A stretch of DNA of 64,000 nt, from positions 1,364,001 through 1,428,000 of the forward strand of contig OZ220216.1 in assembly GCA_964291505.2 (NCBI GenBank), given 5' to 3'. The notes below the pieces were generated by a model. The model ran no database searches, was not told the DNA's origin, and saw only the letters and a program-made list of their open reading frames with translations. How positions within the stretch are numbered: the stretch's first letter is position 1; every line of letters begins with the position of its first letter. Below are positions 8,695-17,317 of the stretch, piece by piece. The translations under genes were made by a program, and so were the position numbers. This DNA is from Kistimonas sp964291505 (GTDB lineage Bacteria > Pseudomonadota > Gammaproteobacteria > Pseudomonadales > Endozoicomonadaceae).

Positions 8695-8801
8695 GTGTGT
8701 GGAGCTTACCTGTCCGAACAAAAGGCGGAGTCTACCATACCCCGTATCCTGTCGTCGTTGACCGTGGCAGGTTTTCCGCAGGAAACAGCTATAGTGTTTT
8801 T

Positions 8802-8813
8802 CGGTAATTACCG
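8802..8813. promoter_or_regulatory. Palindrome upstream of menF
   Basis: CGGTAATTACCG, a 12-bp perfect palindrome, followed at once by another copy of the half CGGTAA (8816-8821). It lies 65-75 bp before the menF start, just after a TATAGT hexamer (8792-8797) that could be a -10 element. A repressor site for the men operon is possible; the regulator is unknown. Confidence 0.3.
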
Positions 8814-8876
8814 ATCGGTAACCCCCTGTAATGATGCCTACAATTGCGCCCTTTTCCATTAGCCCCGTGAGGGATC

Positions 8877-10226
8877 ATGCTGCCATACGACGAGTCAATG
8901 CGGATACTGGCTGACAAGCTCAGGCAGTGCCAGACAGGACAGGGTTGGTATCGTATGGAACAATCGTTACCCGCGATTGCGCCACTGGCATGGTTGCATG
9001 GGGTGGATGCGTCCTGCCGTCTGTACTGGACCGAGCGTAGTGGCAATCGGAGCGTAGCGGGTGTCTGCCCGGAGCTGGATCTGACGCTCTCAGGGCCTGA
9101 GTCACTGGGGGAAGCCTTTGCGCGATCACGGGAAGTGCTGCAGGCCTTGCCCGGTGCCCACTTCTATGGAGGCATGGCGTTTACCGATCAGATGTCAGCA
9201 CAGTGGCGAGCATTTGGTTATGGTCGTTTTATCCTGCCGCGTTTTGAGCTGATACAGCAGCGCACGGAAACGGTCATTGCCTGCAACCTGTATTTACCCG
9301 GCGGTGAAGAGAGCCTGAAAAAATGTCACGAAGCAGCTGCCTGGCTGGAAGGGCAGGCTGCTCGGATCGTATTACAGGGTTCTGGTAGTTACAGGGCACC
9401 CGGTATATCTGAGCGGTACTGCGTACCGGACCAACAACAGTGGCGGCACGGAGTGGAACAGGTGCTGGCGGCTGTTGCCGGTCAGGCATTGCTTAAAGCG
9501 GTGCTCTCCCGGGAAGTGCGACTGAAGTTGGAACACCCCCTGCGGTTGTGGGATTTCTTACAGCGCTGGCACACTGAAAACCCCCGCAGTTACCAGTTTG
9601 CCCTGCAGGTTGAAAGTGGGGACTGCTTTTTCGGAACGTCGCCGGAACGCCTGTTCAGACGACAGTCACGACTGCTCTGGACAGAAGCGCTGGCGGGAAC
9701 CATGACCCGTGGCGGGGATGCGTCAGAGGATCAGGCATTTGAGCATCTGCTCATCAATGATGACAAAAATCGTCATGAGAATGCGCTGGTTTTAGCGCAT
9801 ATTCGCGATGTGTTGGCGAGTCTCTGCGAGACGCTGGAAAGTGATCGCGAAGTCTCGGTCATCAAACTCAGACACATTCAACACCTGATTCACCGCTTCA
9901 GGGGGGTGATTCGTCCGGGTGTCACAGATTATGACCTGTTGACCACACTGCATCCGACACCGGCTGTAGGTGGCAGCCCCTGGCATGAAGCACGACAGCT
10001 GATACATACACTGGAACCTCATAGCCGTGGCTGGTACAGCGGTGTGTTCGGCAGCCTGGGGTTGAATGACACCGAGTTCGCGGTGGCTATCCGCTCGGGC
10101 CTGCTCCGTGGACGTCAACTCTCGCTTTATTCCGGCGCAGGCATAGTTGCCGGCTCCGAGCCGGATACCGAGTGGCAGGAACTGGATAACAAGATTAATA
10201 CCGCCTTGGCGTTACTGGATGGATAA
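8877..10226 (+). CDS. menF: Isochorismate synthase MenF
   Basis: A 449-residue chorismate-using enzyme that isomerises chorismate to isochorismate, the first committed step of menaquinone synthesis. The C-terminal chorismate-binding domain shows LHPTPAVGG, WYSGVFGSLGLND and YSGAGIVAGSEPDTEWQELDNK, the standard active-site segments of MenF/EntC/PabB enzymes. Placement at the head of menD-H-B-C-E decides for MenF over the siderophore paralogue EntC. The ATG has a GAGGG ribosome site. Its TAA overlaps the ATG of menD (TAATG), showing translational coupling. This is the first gene of the operon. Confidence 0.95.
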   Translation: MLPYDESMRILADKLRQCQTGQGWYRMEQSLPAIAPLAWLHGVDASCRLYWTERSGNRSVAGVCPELDLTLSGPESLGEAFARSREVLQALPGAHFYGGMAFTDQMSAQWRAFGYGRFILPRFELIQQRTETVIACNLYLPGGEESLKKCHEAAAWLEGQAARIVLQGSGSYRAPGISERYCVPDQQQWRHGVEQVLAAVAGQALLKAVLSREVRLKLEHPLRLWDFLQRWHTENPRSYQFALQVESGDCFFGTSPERLFRRQSRLLWTEALAGTMTRGGDASEDQAFEHLLINDDKNRHENALVLAHIRDVLASLCETLESDREVSVIKLRHIQHLIHRFRGVIRPGVTDYDLLTTLHPTPAVGGSPWHEARQLIHTLEPHSRGWYSGVFGSLGLNDTEFAVAIRSGLLRGRQLSLYSGAGIVAGSEPDTEWQELDNKINTALALLDG

Positions 10227-11947
10227 TGGCTTTTAACTGCAAGTTGTCTGATATCAACAGCCTCTGGTGTGCGTTGATCATGGAAGAGCTGGTGCGCAAT
10301 GGCGTAGAGCATTGTTGTATCGCACCGGGATCACGCAATTCTCCCTTAACCCATGCGGCAGCCGCACACACACGGTTGAACAAGCATGTGCATTTTGATG
10401 AGCGAGGGCTTGGTTTTTTTGCGCTGGGTATTGCCAAGTCCACCCGTAAACCGGTTGTTATCATCACGACCTCAGGCACAGCCGTGGCCAATTTATACCC
10501 GGCGGCTATTGAGGCGGCGATGATGGGGATTCCGCTGCTGATTCTTTCTGCAGACCGGCCGGCGGAACTACTGGATACAGGCGCGAACCAAACCATTAAC
10601 CAGACGGCGATTTTCGGCCGTTACCCGGTGCAGGAAGTGCAGCTTCCGTGCCCTGATACCGCTATTGCACCGCAGTGGCTGCTGTCAACATTGGATCAGA
10701 GTATCACCCGTGCACGGACTTCGGGTGTTGTTCATCTTAACCTGCATTTGCGCGATCCATTGTATCCAGGTATTCAGAGTCCAGACTGGTCCACCTATAT
10801 GGAACCCGTAACAGACTGGATGAAGACACATCGTCCCTGGACACACTATTGTCTGTCAGGTCAGCGACTGCCTGATGAATCGCAGGTCCTGGTAGATCGC
10901 TTGTTTTCACCCAAAGGTGTTCTGGTCGCAGGTCAGCTAGCAGCTGATGAAGCACAGGCCGTAGCGAGACTGGCTGAAAAGCTCGGATGGCCTTTGTTGG
11001 TGGACGTGCAGTCTCACTTGCATGGGCACTCGTTATCCTTACCCCACGTTGATCTGCTGTTGAACAATCCCACAGTTTGTGAACTGCTTGATCAGGCGGA
11101 TACGGTACTGCAGTTTGGCGGTCGGCTGGTCAGTAAACGACTGTCGCAGTGGTTGGCGAATGGACGACGAAAGCACTATTGTTTTGTCGATAGTGGCGTT
11201 AGCCGACTGGATCCGGCCTGTAATCAAAGTCTGCGTTTACAGGCAAATATCAGTGAACTTTGTCGTTTTCTGGAAACAGCGTTACCTGGACGCCGTGAGC
11301 CGGGTGACTGGTATGCCCAGCTGATGGACTATGGCATCCGCTGTCGTGCAGCGCTGGTTCGGCTGTTGCCGGAAGAACTTAATGAGATGTGGGTTTCCCG
11401 TCATATTGCTGAGCAGCAACGTAAAAATGGGTGCCTGTTCATTGGCAACAGCATGCCGATCCGCTTGATTGATAGCCTGTCTGATGCACGCCTTCATGGT
11501 GAAATCTTTACCAATCGTGGTGCCAGCGGCATTGATGGTTTGATCGCTACGGCGTCGGGCGTTGCTGCCTCAGGTCGACAGGTGACCTTGTTATTGGGCG
11601 ATCTTTCCTTTCTCCATGATCTTAATTCACTGGCCTTATTGCGTGATCTTCCCGTGACCCTTGTGCTGCTGAACAATGATGGCGGCAGTATTTTTAGTAT
11701 GATGCCGGTTTCCCGTGACGGTGATTTTTTCAAACACTATTTTCAGGTCAGCCACGGTTTGAATGCAGAACAGGCGGCAGCCATGTTCGATATCCACTAT
11801 GAGACACCCGTTGAATGTCATGCTTTTGCTGAGTGCTATGAACAGGCCAAGGCGTCTGACAAACCTGCAATCATTGAGATAAAAACACCACCTGTTGAAG
11901 CCACTGATATGTTGCGACGTGCGCTTGTCATGGCGAGTGAGCTCTGA
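10226..11947 (+). CDS. menD: SEPHCHC synthase MenD
   Basis: A 573-residue thiamine-diphosphate enzyme that joins 2-oxoglutarate to isochorismate, giving 2-succinyl-5-enolpyruvyl-6-hydroxy-3-cyclohexene-1-carboxylate. The N-terminus has the MenD signature CIAPGSRNSPLT with E at HFDERGLGFFALG. The C-terminal third has GNSMPIRLID and the ThDP/Mg site around LLGDLSFLHDLNSLAL and LNNDGGSIFSMMP. Length matches the family (about 555-580 aa). It overlaps menF by one base (TAATG) and menH by one base (TGATG), so the three are translationally coupled. Confidence 0.96.
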   Translation: MAFNCKLSDINSLWCALIMEELVRNGVEHCCIAPGSRNSPLTHAAAAHTRLNKHVHFDERGLGFFALGIAKSTRKPVVIITTSGTAVANLYPAAIEAAMMGIPLLILSADRPAELLDTGANQTINQTAIFGRYPVQEVQLPCPDTAIAPQWLLSTLDQSITRARTSGVVHLNLHLRDPLYPGIQSPDWSTYMEPVTDWMKTHRPWTHYCLSGQRLPDESQVLVDRLFSPKGVLVAGQLAADEAQAVARLAEKLGWPLLVDVQSHLHGHSLSLPHVDLLLNNPTVCELLDQADTVLQFGGRLVSKRLSQWLANGRRKHYCFVDSGVSRLDPACNQSLRLQANISELCRFLETALPGRREPGDWYAQLMDYGIRCRAALVRLLPEELNEMWVSRHIAEQQRKNGCLFIGNSMPIRLIDSLSDARLHGEIFTNRGASGIDGLIATASGVAASGRQVTLLLGDLSFLHDLNSLALLRDLPVTLVLLNNDGGSIFSMMPVSRDGDFFKHYFQVSHGLNAEQAAAMFDIHYETPVECHAFAECYEQAKASDKPAIIEIKTPPVEATDMLRRALVMASEL

Positions 11948-12759
11948 TGACAATGGCGTTTCGAACAGCAGGTGATCCGCAAAATCCGGCGCTTGTCTTC
12001 GTGCATGGTTTTTTGGGGAATGCTGAGGATTGGGGGCAGGTTGTTTCCCTGCTTAAACGGCAATTTTTCTGTGTTTCTATTGATTTGCCCGGACATGGAG
12101 ATAGTGCGGCTGTTAGTGCAGGTTCGGGGTTTGATGACTGCTGTGTCCAGATCGACACTACGCTGAAATACATCGGCATTCACGCATGCTGGCTGGCAGG
12201 TTATTCACTGGGTGGTCGAATTGCGATGCATTATGCTTGCCGTTATCTGCCTAACCTTGAACAGCCTGATGCCATTAAGTTGCATGGGTTAATACTGGAG
12301 TCAGCGCATCCTGGTCTCAAGCATGAACCGGAGCAGTTGGCACGCAAAAAACAGGATCACCGCTGGGCACAGCGGTTTCGCAGTGAGCCTCTGCCGGTCG
12401 TTTTAGATGACTGGTATCAGCAGCCTGTGTTCTCTGATCTATCACCGGCTGATCGACAGGCAATGGTTGATCAACGATTAAATAATAACGCTTCCTCATT
12501 GGCAGATATGCTGGAGATGACCAGTTTATCCCGACAGACCTGCTTTCAGGATGCGTTATGCCAACAGTCATTTCCGGTGTTGTACATCTGCGGTGATCAG
12601 GACCATAAATTCCAGTCGATTGGGCAACAGTTCAGCGACTGTCCGACGGTGACGGTACATATACAGGAGCAGGCTGGCCACAATGTTCATCATGCCTGCC
12701 CGACGGCTTACGCCGATACTCTCCTGTCCTTTTACTCCTCCATGACAGAACGGAATTAG
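11947..12759 (+). CDS. menH: SHCHC synthase MenH
   Basis: A 270-residue alpha/beta-hydrolase-fold lyase that eliminates pyruvate from SEPHCHC to give SHCHC. It shows the oxyanion HGFLG motif, the nucleophile elbow GYSLGGR, an acid loop CGDQDHKF equivalent to the GERDSKF of E. coli MenH, and the catalytic His in QAGHNVH. It starts within the TGA of menD and is followed, after 3 bp, by menB. Position inside the men cluster makes the assignment firm in spite of the generic fold. Confidence 0.92.
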   Translation: MTMAFRTAGDPQNPALVFVHGFLGNAEDWGQVVSLLKRQFFCVSIDLPGHGDSAAVSAGSGFDDCCVQIDTTLKYIGIHACWLAGYSLGGRIAMHYACRYLPNLEQPDAIKLHGLILESAHPGLKHEPEQLARKKQDHRWAQRFRSEPLPVVLDDWYQQPVFSDLSPADRQAMVDQRLNNNASSLADMLEMTSLSRQTCFQDALCQQSFPVLYICGDQDHKFQSIGQQFSDCPTVTVHIQEQAGHNVHHACPTAYADTLLSFYSSMTERN

Positions 12760-12762
12760 ATT

Positions 12763-13605
12763 ATGAATGATGTATCAATTAAACCCGCCCTTGACTGGCA
12801 GGACTGCTCTGAAGGTTATGAGGATGTGCTTTATCACAAGGCGGAAGGCGTCGCCCGCATCATGATTAACCGTCCAGAGGTGCATAACGCTTTTCGGCCG
12901 CTGACCGTGATGGAAATGTCCCGGGCCCTGTCCGACGCTCGTTATGACAGTGAGATTGGCGTCATCATCCTGACCGGGGCAGGTGGTAAGGCATTCTGTT
13001 CCGGTGGTGACCAGAAGGTGCGTGGTGATTCCGGTTATCGGGATGACCAAGGCGTCCATCATCTGAATGTCCTCGACCTGCAGCGTCAAATCAGAACCTG
13101 CCCTAAACCCGTAGTGGCGATGGTGGCAGGCTATGCCATTGGTGGCGGGCATGTGTTGCATATGCTCTGTGACCTGACCATTGCGGCGGATAATGCCGTC
13201 TTTGGCCAGACCGGCCCGAAAGTAGGTTCCTTTGATGGGGGCTATGGTGCCAGCTACATGGCACGGTTGGTTGGTCAGAAAAAGGCCCGGGAAATCTGGT
13301 TCCTCTGCCGGCAGTATGATGCAACGGCAGCGCTTGATATGGGACTGGTGAATACGGTGGTTCCTTTGGAGCAGCTGGAACTGGAAACGGTCCAGTGGTG
13401 CCGTGAGATGTTGCAGAATTCCCTGATGGCATTGCGTTGCCTGAAAGCGGCTTTGAATGCGGACTGTGATGGTCAGGCGGGGCTGCAGGAACTCGCTGGT
13501 AATGCGACCATGCTCTTCTATATGTCAGAAGAAGGGCAGGAAGGACGGAATGCCTTTGTGGAGAAACGGGCGCCGGATTTCAGTAAATTTGGTCGTAACC
13601 CCTGA
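12763..13605 (+). CDS. menB: 1,4-dihydroxy-2-naphthoyl-CoA synthase MenB
   Basis: A 280-residue crotonase-fold enzyme that closes the naphthoquinone ring of o-succinylbenzoyl-CoA. Nearly every diagnostic MenB segment is present: NRPEVHNAFRPLTV, FCSGGDQKVRG, VHHLNVLDLQRQIRTCPKP, GYAIGGGHVLH, QTGPKVGSFDGGYGASYMAR, and the C-terminal PDFSKFGRNP. It is clearly MenB and not a generic enoyl-CoA hydratase; compare the separate crotonase at 33904. Its TGA overlaps the ATG of menC (TGATG). Confidence 0.97.
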   Translation: MNDVSIKPALDWQDCSEGYEDVLYHKAEGVARIMINRPEVHNAFRPLTVMEMSRALSDARYDSEIGVIILTGAGGKAFCSGGDQKVRGDSGYRDDQGVHHLNVLDLQRQIRTCPKPVVAMVAGYAIGGGHVLHMLCDLTIAADNAVFGQTGPKVGSFDGGYGASYMARLVGQKKAREIWFLCRQYDATAALDMGLVNTVVPLEQLELETVQWCREMLQNSLMALRCLKAALNADCDGQAGLQELAGNATMLFYMSEEGQEGRNAFVEKRAPDFSKFGRNP

Positions 13606-14639
13606 TGTTGCTCGAATCAGCAACGATCTATCGTTTTAGGCTGCCGTTTTGGCAGCCTCTGATCCTGAAAGACCATCGACTTGAAACGCGTCAAGGACTG
13701 ATTCTTCGGCTGAAAACCGGAAACGGCCAGCTGGGCCTGGGCGAGTGTTCGCCACTTCCGGGATTCAGTCCTGAGTCATTGGATGATGCCCAATGGCAGC
13801 TGGAAGATGTACTCAGGGATTTGATAAGTCAGCCTGATTGTCTGACAACCGTCATTGAATCGGGAGCTCATGGTTGCATTAAGCGTATGCTGTTTTCCTC
13901 TGTGGCTTGCGCTGTGGAAGGTGCGGCCTTAAGTCTTGCCGGGCAATTCAATGTCGCACCAACATCGACAGCAGTTTGTCCTTTATTAATGGGGACGCCT
14001 GATGAGGTACTGGCTCAGTTTGCCCGTTTGCCAAACAGTGCAGAAATAAAACTGAAAGTTGGCAGGGCAAGGCTGGGTGATGATATTGCCGTAGTAAATG
14101 CATTGTGTGAGCAAGCTTCACCGTCGCTGCGAATTCGTCTTGATGCTAACCGGCAATGGTCATTTGCTGATGCAGAGCGATTTTGTTGTTCAGTCAATGC
14201 TGAGCGTATTGCTTTCCTGGAAGAGCCCTTGACAGATTATCGGCGATTGTCTGAGTTGGGTGATTTGACCCGTTTTCCGCTGGCCCTGGATGAGTCCCTG
14301 CAGGTCCCTGATTGGCACTTCTCTGTCTTTCCTGGGTTAGAGGCTTTAGTCATTAAGCCCATGTTGGCTGGTGGCATCGTCAAAGCACAGCAGTTAATCA
14401 AGCAGGCAAGAGAGGCGAATCTGCGTGCAATAATCAGTGCTTCTTATGAGAGTCCGTTAGGCATCAGGCAACTGGCTTGCTTGGCGCATCGTGAAACCCC
14501 GGGTGAATTACCTGGGTTAGATACCGTCAATGCCTTTTGTACGTCATCGGTTGAACGATTTGAAGGTTTGCTGAGTAATGCTCTTAGTCAGCAAGATCGT
14601 GTATTGGAGGAAGTATGGCGTTGTACCGCTGCCCATTAA
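13605..14639 (+). CDS. menC: o-Succinylbenzoate synthase MenC
   Basis: A 344-residue member of the enolase superfamily that dehydrates SHCHC to o-succinylbenzoate. The capping domain begins YRFRLPFWQPLIL. The barrel carries the expected acid/base and metal ligands in order: KLKVGR (Lys), RLDANRQW (Asp), FLEEPL (Glu), LALDES (Asp) and VIKPMLAGG (Lys). It overlaps menB by one base and menE by 25 bases. Its base composition is somewhat more AT-rich and irregular than menB, as is common for MenC. Confidence 0.93.
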   Translation: MLLESATIYRFRLPFWQPLILKDHRLETRQGLILRLKTGNGQLGLGECSPLPGFSPESLDDAQWQLEDVLRDLISQPDCLTTVIESGAHGCIKRMLFSSVACAVEGAALSLAGQFNVAPTSTAVCPLLMGTPDEVLAQFARLPNSAEIKLKVGRARLGDDIAVVNALCEQASPSLRIRLDANRQWSFADAERFCCSVNAERIAFLEEPLTDYRRLSELGDLTRFPLALDESLQVPDWHFSVFPGLEALVIKPMLAGGIVKAQQLIKQAREANLRAIISASYESPLGIRQLACLAHRETPGELPGLDTVNAFCTSSVERFEGLLSNALSQQDRVLEEVWRCTAAH

Positions 14640-16066
14640 GGCATCAGGCGATTCACTCACCGGATGCAGTGGCAGTTTGGCTGGAAAATGGCCGTATTAC
14701 CTTTTCTCAATTAGATAGCCTGGTATCCGATATTCAATGCCAATTGATAGCAGCAGGTCTTCAGGCCGGTAGCCATTTGGCTGTTGTGAGTAGTAATAGC
14801 CTGACCATGTTACTGCTACTCCTGGCTTGTCTGAGATCGGGTATCGTATTTTGTCCTTTGAACCCGCGTTTTCCTTCAGCGCAGCTTGAAGACTTGATGA
14901 ATTCGCTGGATTGCGATGGTTGCTTTATAGAGGACAGTGTGTATTTGCAGGGGCTTTCCTTGTCTGGAGTCGCCAGAATCGCACTTGTGAATCCTCAAAC
15001 TGTCTCGCCTAATAATCCTGCAGCCGCATTGCAAGATATAGCATTAGATGCTGAGCGCCTGTGTGACCTCATTCTGACATCCGGTAGTTCAGGTAAGGCA
15101 AAAGCGGCAGGTCATTGCTACAGGAATCACTACTACAGTGCCGTGGGATCACAGGAAAAGATTCCATTGGGCAGCCATGATGCCTGGTTACTGTCTTTAC
15201 CTCTGTTTCATGTTGGGGGGTATGCCATAGTCATCCGATGTCTTTTGGCAGGTGCTGCCATTGTCCTGGCACCGGAAATGGCAATGAAGCAGGTATTGCA
15301 TCAATTCCCTGTGACGCACTTGTCTCTGGTGAACACTCAATTATTCAGACTATTACGCACTGAGAATGTGTTGTTGTCAGACACAGCGCTCAAGGTCATT
15401 TTGATGGGCGGTGGTTATGTATCGTCTGATCTGGTGGCGGACGTTAAGATGCAGGGTATTCATATTCTGACCAGCTATGGGTTGACGGAATCCAGTTCCC
15501 AAGCCTGTACGGGAGCACCTGTTTTTCTTGATGGCCAGCGGCTAACGTCCGGTCAGCCCTTACCTCATCGACAGGTTAAAATCAGTCACGAGGGAGAAGT
15601 TCAGGTTTGCGGAGAAGTGCTCTTCAAAGGCTATTACCAGACTGGCGGTCAATGTGATCTGCCACTTGAAGAGGGCTGGTTTGCTACGGGGGATCTGGGT
15701 TACTTCACCGATGACAGTCAGTTGGTGGTGACCGGAAGACGCGACAATATGTTTATCTCGGGTGGCGAAAATATCCAACCGGAAGAGGTTGAAAAGGCGT
15801 TATTGGCTCTGCCCGGTGTTCGTCAGGCGGTTGTAGTGCCAGTGCCCGACCGGGAGTTTGGTCATCGGCCAGTGGCCTTTGTTGACAGTGATACACCGGA
15901 TGATAATTTGAATTGTTTACGTTCAGGACTTGCGTTGCGCCTTGTGCGCTTTAAAATGCCAGAACGGATATATCCATGGCCTGCAGAAATGATGAGTGGC
16001 GGACTGAAAGTCAATCGACGTGTGTTCAGGGAGTTGGCGGAGAACCGTCATCGACTCCCGCAGTAA
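14615..16066 (+). CDS. menE: o-Succinylbenzoate--CoA ligase MenE
   Basis: A 483-residue ANL-family adenylating enzyme that activates o-succinylbenzoate with ATP and CoA. The phosphate loop is LTSGSSGKAKAAGH, followed by SYGLTESSS, the hinge-region TGDLGYF, and GRRDNMFISGGENIQPEEVE. The start lies 25 bases inside menC and has a strong GGAGGAAGT ribosome site. It is the last gene of the men operon; menA and the methyltransferase (ubiE) are not in the window. No clear terminator follows before thpR 115 bp downstream. Confidence 0.94.
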   Translation: MALYRCPLRHQAIHSPDAVAVWLENGRITFSQLDSLVSDIQCQLIAAGLQAGSHLAVVSSNSLTMLLLLLACLRSGIVFCPLNPRFPSAQLEDLMNSLDCDGCFIEDSVYLQGLSLSGVARIALVNPQTVSPNNPAAALQDIALDAERLCDLILTSGSSGKAKAAGHCYRNHYYSAVGSQEKIPLGSHDAWLLSLPLFHVGGYAIVIRCLLAGAAIVLAPEMAMKQVLHQFPVTHLSLVNTQLFRLLRTENVLLSDTALKVILMGGGYVSSDLVADVKMQGIHILTSYGLTESSSQACTGAPVFLDGQRLTSGQPLPHRQVKISHEGEVQVCGEVLFKGYYQTGGQCDLPLEEGWFATGDLGYFTDDSQLVVTGRRDNMFISGGENIQPEEVEKALLALPGVRQAVVVPVPDREFGHRPVAFVDSDTPDDNLNCLRSGLALRLVRFKMPERIYPWPAEMMSGGLKVNRRVFRELAENRHRLPQ

Positions 16067-16180
16067 ACAGGCGGTAACGATTCCGGGCTGAGCTGCAGGC
16101 AGAAAACTATAAACGTGTATCAGCTGTTATTGAGAGCCCGTTAACACTGGGGCGGCTGATCCGATCAGGCGGTTTACGAT

Positions 16181-16777
16181 ATGAAAGCAGGGAATTCCGG
16201 CAAGGTGCGGGCATTTATCGCCTATCGCCTGCCTCTGGATGTTTCTGCAGCACTCTATAAAAAGGCCCGTCACCATGTTGGTGAGGATCTGGTCGAGACG
16301 CTGCGCTGGGTGGCACCACAGGATTATCATCTGACACTGCGCTTTCTGGGCAGTTGCACGGAAGATCAGTTACAACAGATCTCCCAGGGGCTTCATGAGG
16401 CTCTGCAGGATGTCGATGGTTTTCGCTGCATGACCGGAGAGGTCAACTATTTTCCTTCCACCAATCACCCGCGCGTTATGGCGCTCATGGTGCACTCGGG
16501 CAAAGTGATGGAAAGGCTTTACACATTATGTGATGAACTGGCCGTTGCTGCGGGAATCCCGAGTCAGTCTCGCCACTTCAGGCCCCATGTCACCCTGGCG
16601 AGATTTCCAACAGATACGCAACGACTGTCCATGTCTGTCTGGCGCCTGCCGGGCTTTCATCTCACCGTACGGGACATCGCCTTGATACGCAGTGACTTGA
16701 CGCCTGAAGGTGCTCGTTATTCTGTGATGGAAACCTTCTCGCTTGAGCCAGCCCTGCAGGAGGCCGTCGCTCAATAG
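16181..16777 (+). CDS. thpR: RNA 2',3'-cyclic phosphodiesterase ThpR (LigT family)
   Basis: A 198-residue 2H phosphoesterase. Two HxTx motifs, the catalytic signature, are visible: HLTL at residues 50-53 and HVTL at 136-139. Family members hydrolyse 2',3'-cyclic phosphate RNA ends and can ligate tRNA halves in vitro. Length is right for ThpR. It follows menE by about 115 bp on the same strand but is not functionally linked to quinone synthesis. Its TAG lies in the loop of a hairpin shared with the end of the convergent minus-strand gene. Confidence 0.88.
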   Translation: MKAGNSGKVRAFIAYRLPLDVSAALYKKARHHVGEDLVETLRWVAPQDYHLTLRFLGSCTEDQLQQISQGLHEALQDVDGFRCMTGEVNYFPSTNHPRVMALMVHSGKVMERLYTLCDELAVAAGIPSQSRHFRPHVTLARFPTDTQRLSMSVWRLPGFHLTVRDIALIRSDLTPEGARYSVMETFSLEPALQEAVAQ

Positions 16778-16785
16778 GCGACGGC
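16763..16785. terminator. Hairpin whose loop holds both convergent stop codons
   Basis: GCCGTCGC (16763-16770) pairs perfectly with GCGACGGC (16778-16785). The 7-base loop TCAATAG contains the TAG of thpR on the plus strand and the TGA (as TCA) of the minus-strand gene. It has no U-tract on either strand. Confidence 0.5.
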
Positions 16786-17067
16786 TGCTGCAGAATACTC
16801 AGCTTCAAGGTCAACGCGCCAAGGCAGTCTGTATTGCTGCATTGCCTGAAGGAGTTGATCTTCACTCATGGTCCGGAAACGGGTCGTGAGTAAAGTGCGT
16901 TGAATTAATGCCAGTTCGCGCTCGCTTAACTGACCGATTTCCGTATTTTCAAAGATGCCTTCCTGCATCAGGTTTTCACGCCATGTATGGCTTTCTGTGG
17001 AGGCCATGACATGTTCCGCCAGGCGGCTGGATAACTCATCAACGTTGAATAGCTTTCGTAATCCCAT
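16771..17067 (-). CDS. Hypothetical protein, 98 aa
   Basis: A small helical protein (MGLRKLFNVDELSSRLAEHV...). The ATG at 17067 is chosen because a GGAG ribosome site lies six bases upstream, and the upstream in-frame extension is basic and unlike the rest. The middle, REL.LIQRTLLTTRFRTM, with a downstream YRLPWR motif, suggests a short regulatory or adaptor protein, but I do not recognise a family. It overlaps the end of thpR by 7 bp. The 250-bp spacer between it and ubiU is a divergent promoter region. Confidence 0.5.
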   Translation of the reverse strand: MGLRKLFNVDELSSRLAEHVMASTESHTWRENLMQEGIFENTEIGQLSERELALIQRTLLTTRFRTMSEDQLLQAMQQYRLPWRVDLEAEYSAAAVAY

Positions 17068-17247
17068 GATTGGCTCCTTGCTCTCTCTTTCGGTACGTTT
17101 CTTTGACTTTAATCGTGGAAGCGACGTATTGGTGTAGCCGTTATGTTCTTCTTTGTTTCCTCTTGTTACTGGGCATAGCATCCGTTATCAACGATTAAGC
17201 AAGTGATATGCCACTCTTTTGGATGTCAGTATTTGGGTTTCCTGTCT

Positions 17248-17261
17248 TTGATAAGGGTCAA
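17248..17261 (+). promoter_or_regulatory. FNR/Anr-like box upstream of ubiUV
   Basis: TTGATAAGGGTCAA matches the FNR/Anr consensus TTGAT-N4-ATCAA at nine of the ten fixed bases, with the tolerated G in the second half. It is centred about 63 bp before the ubiU ATG, a plausible class-II or class-I activation distance once the leader is subtracted. Confidence 0.6.
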
Positions 17262-17317
17262 GGTTTCTGCCGGGATAGCCCGCTACCATGCTTGGCTTAA
17301 GAACAATGGAGTGAAAC

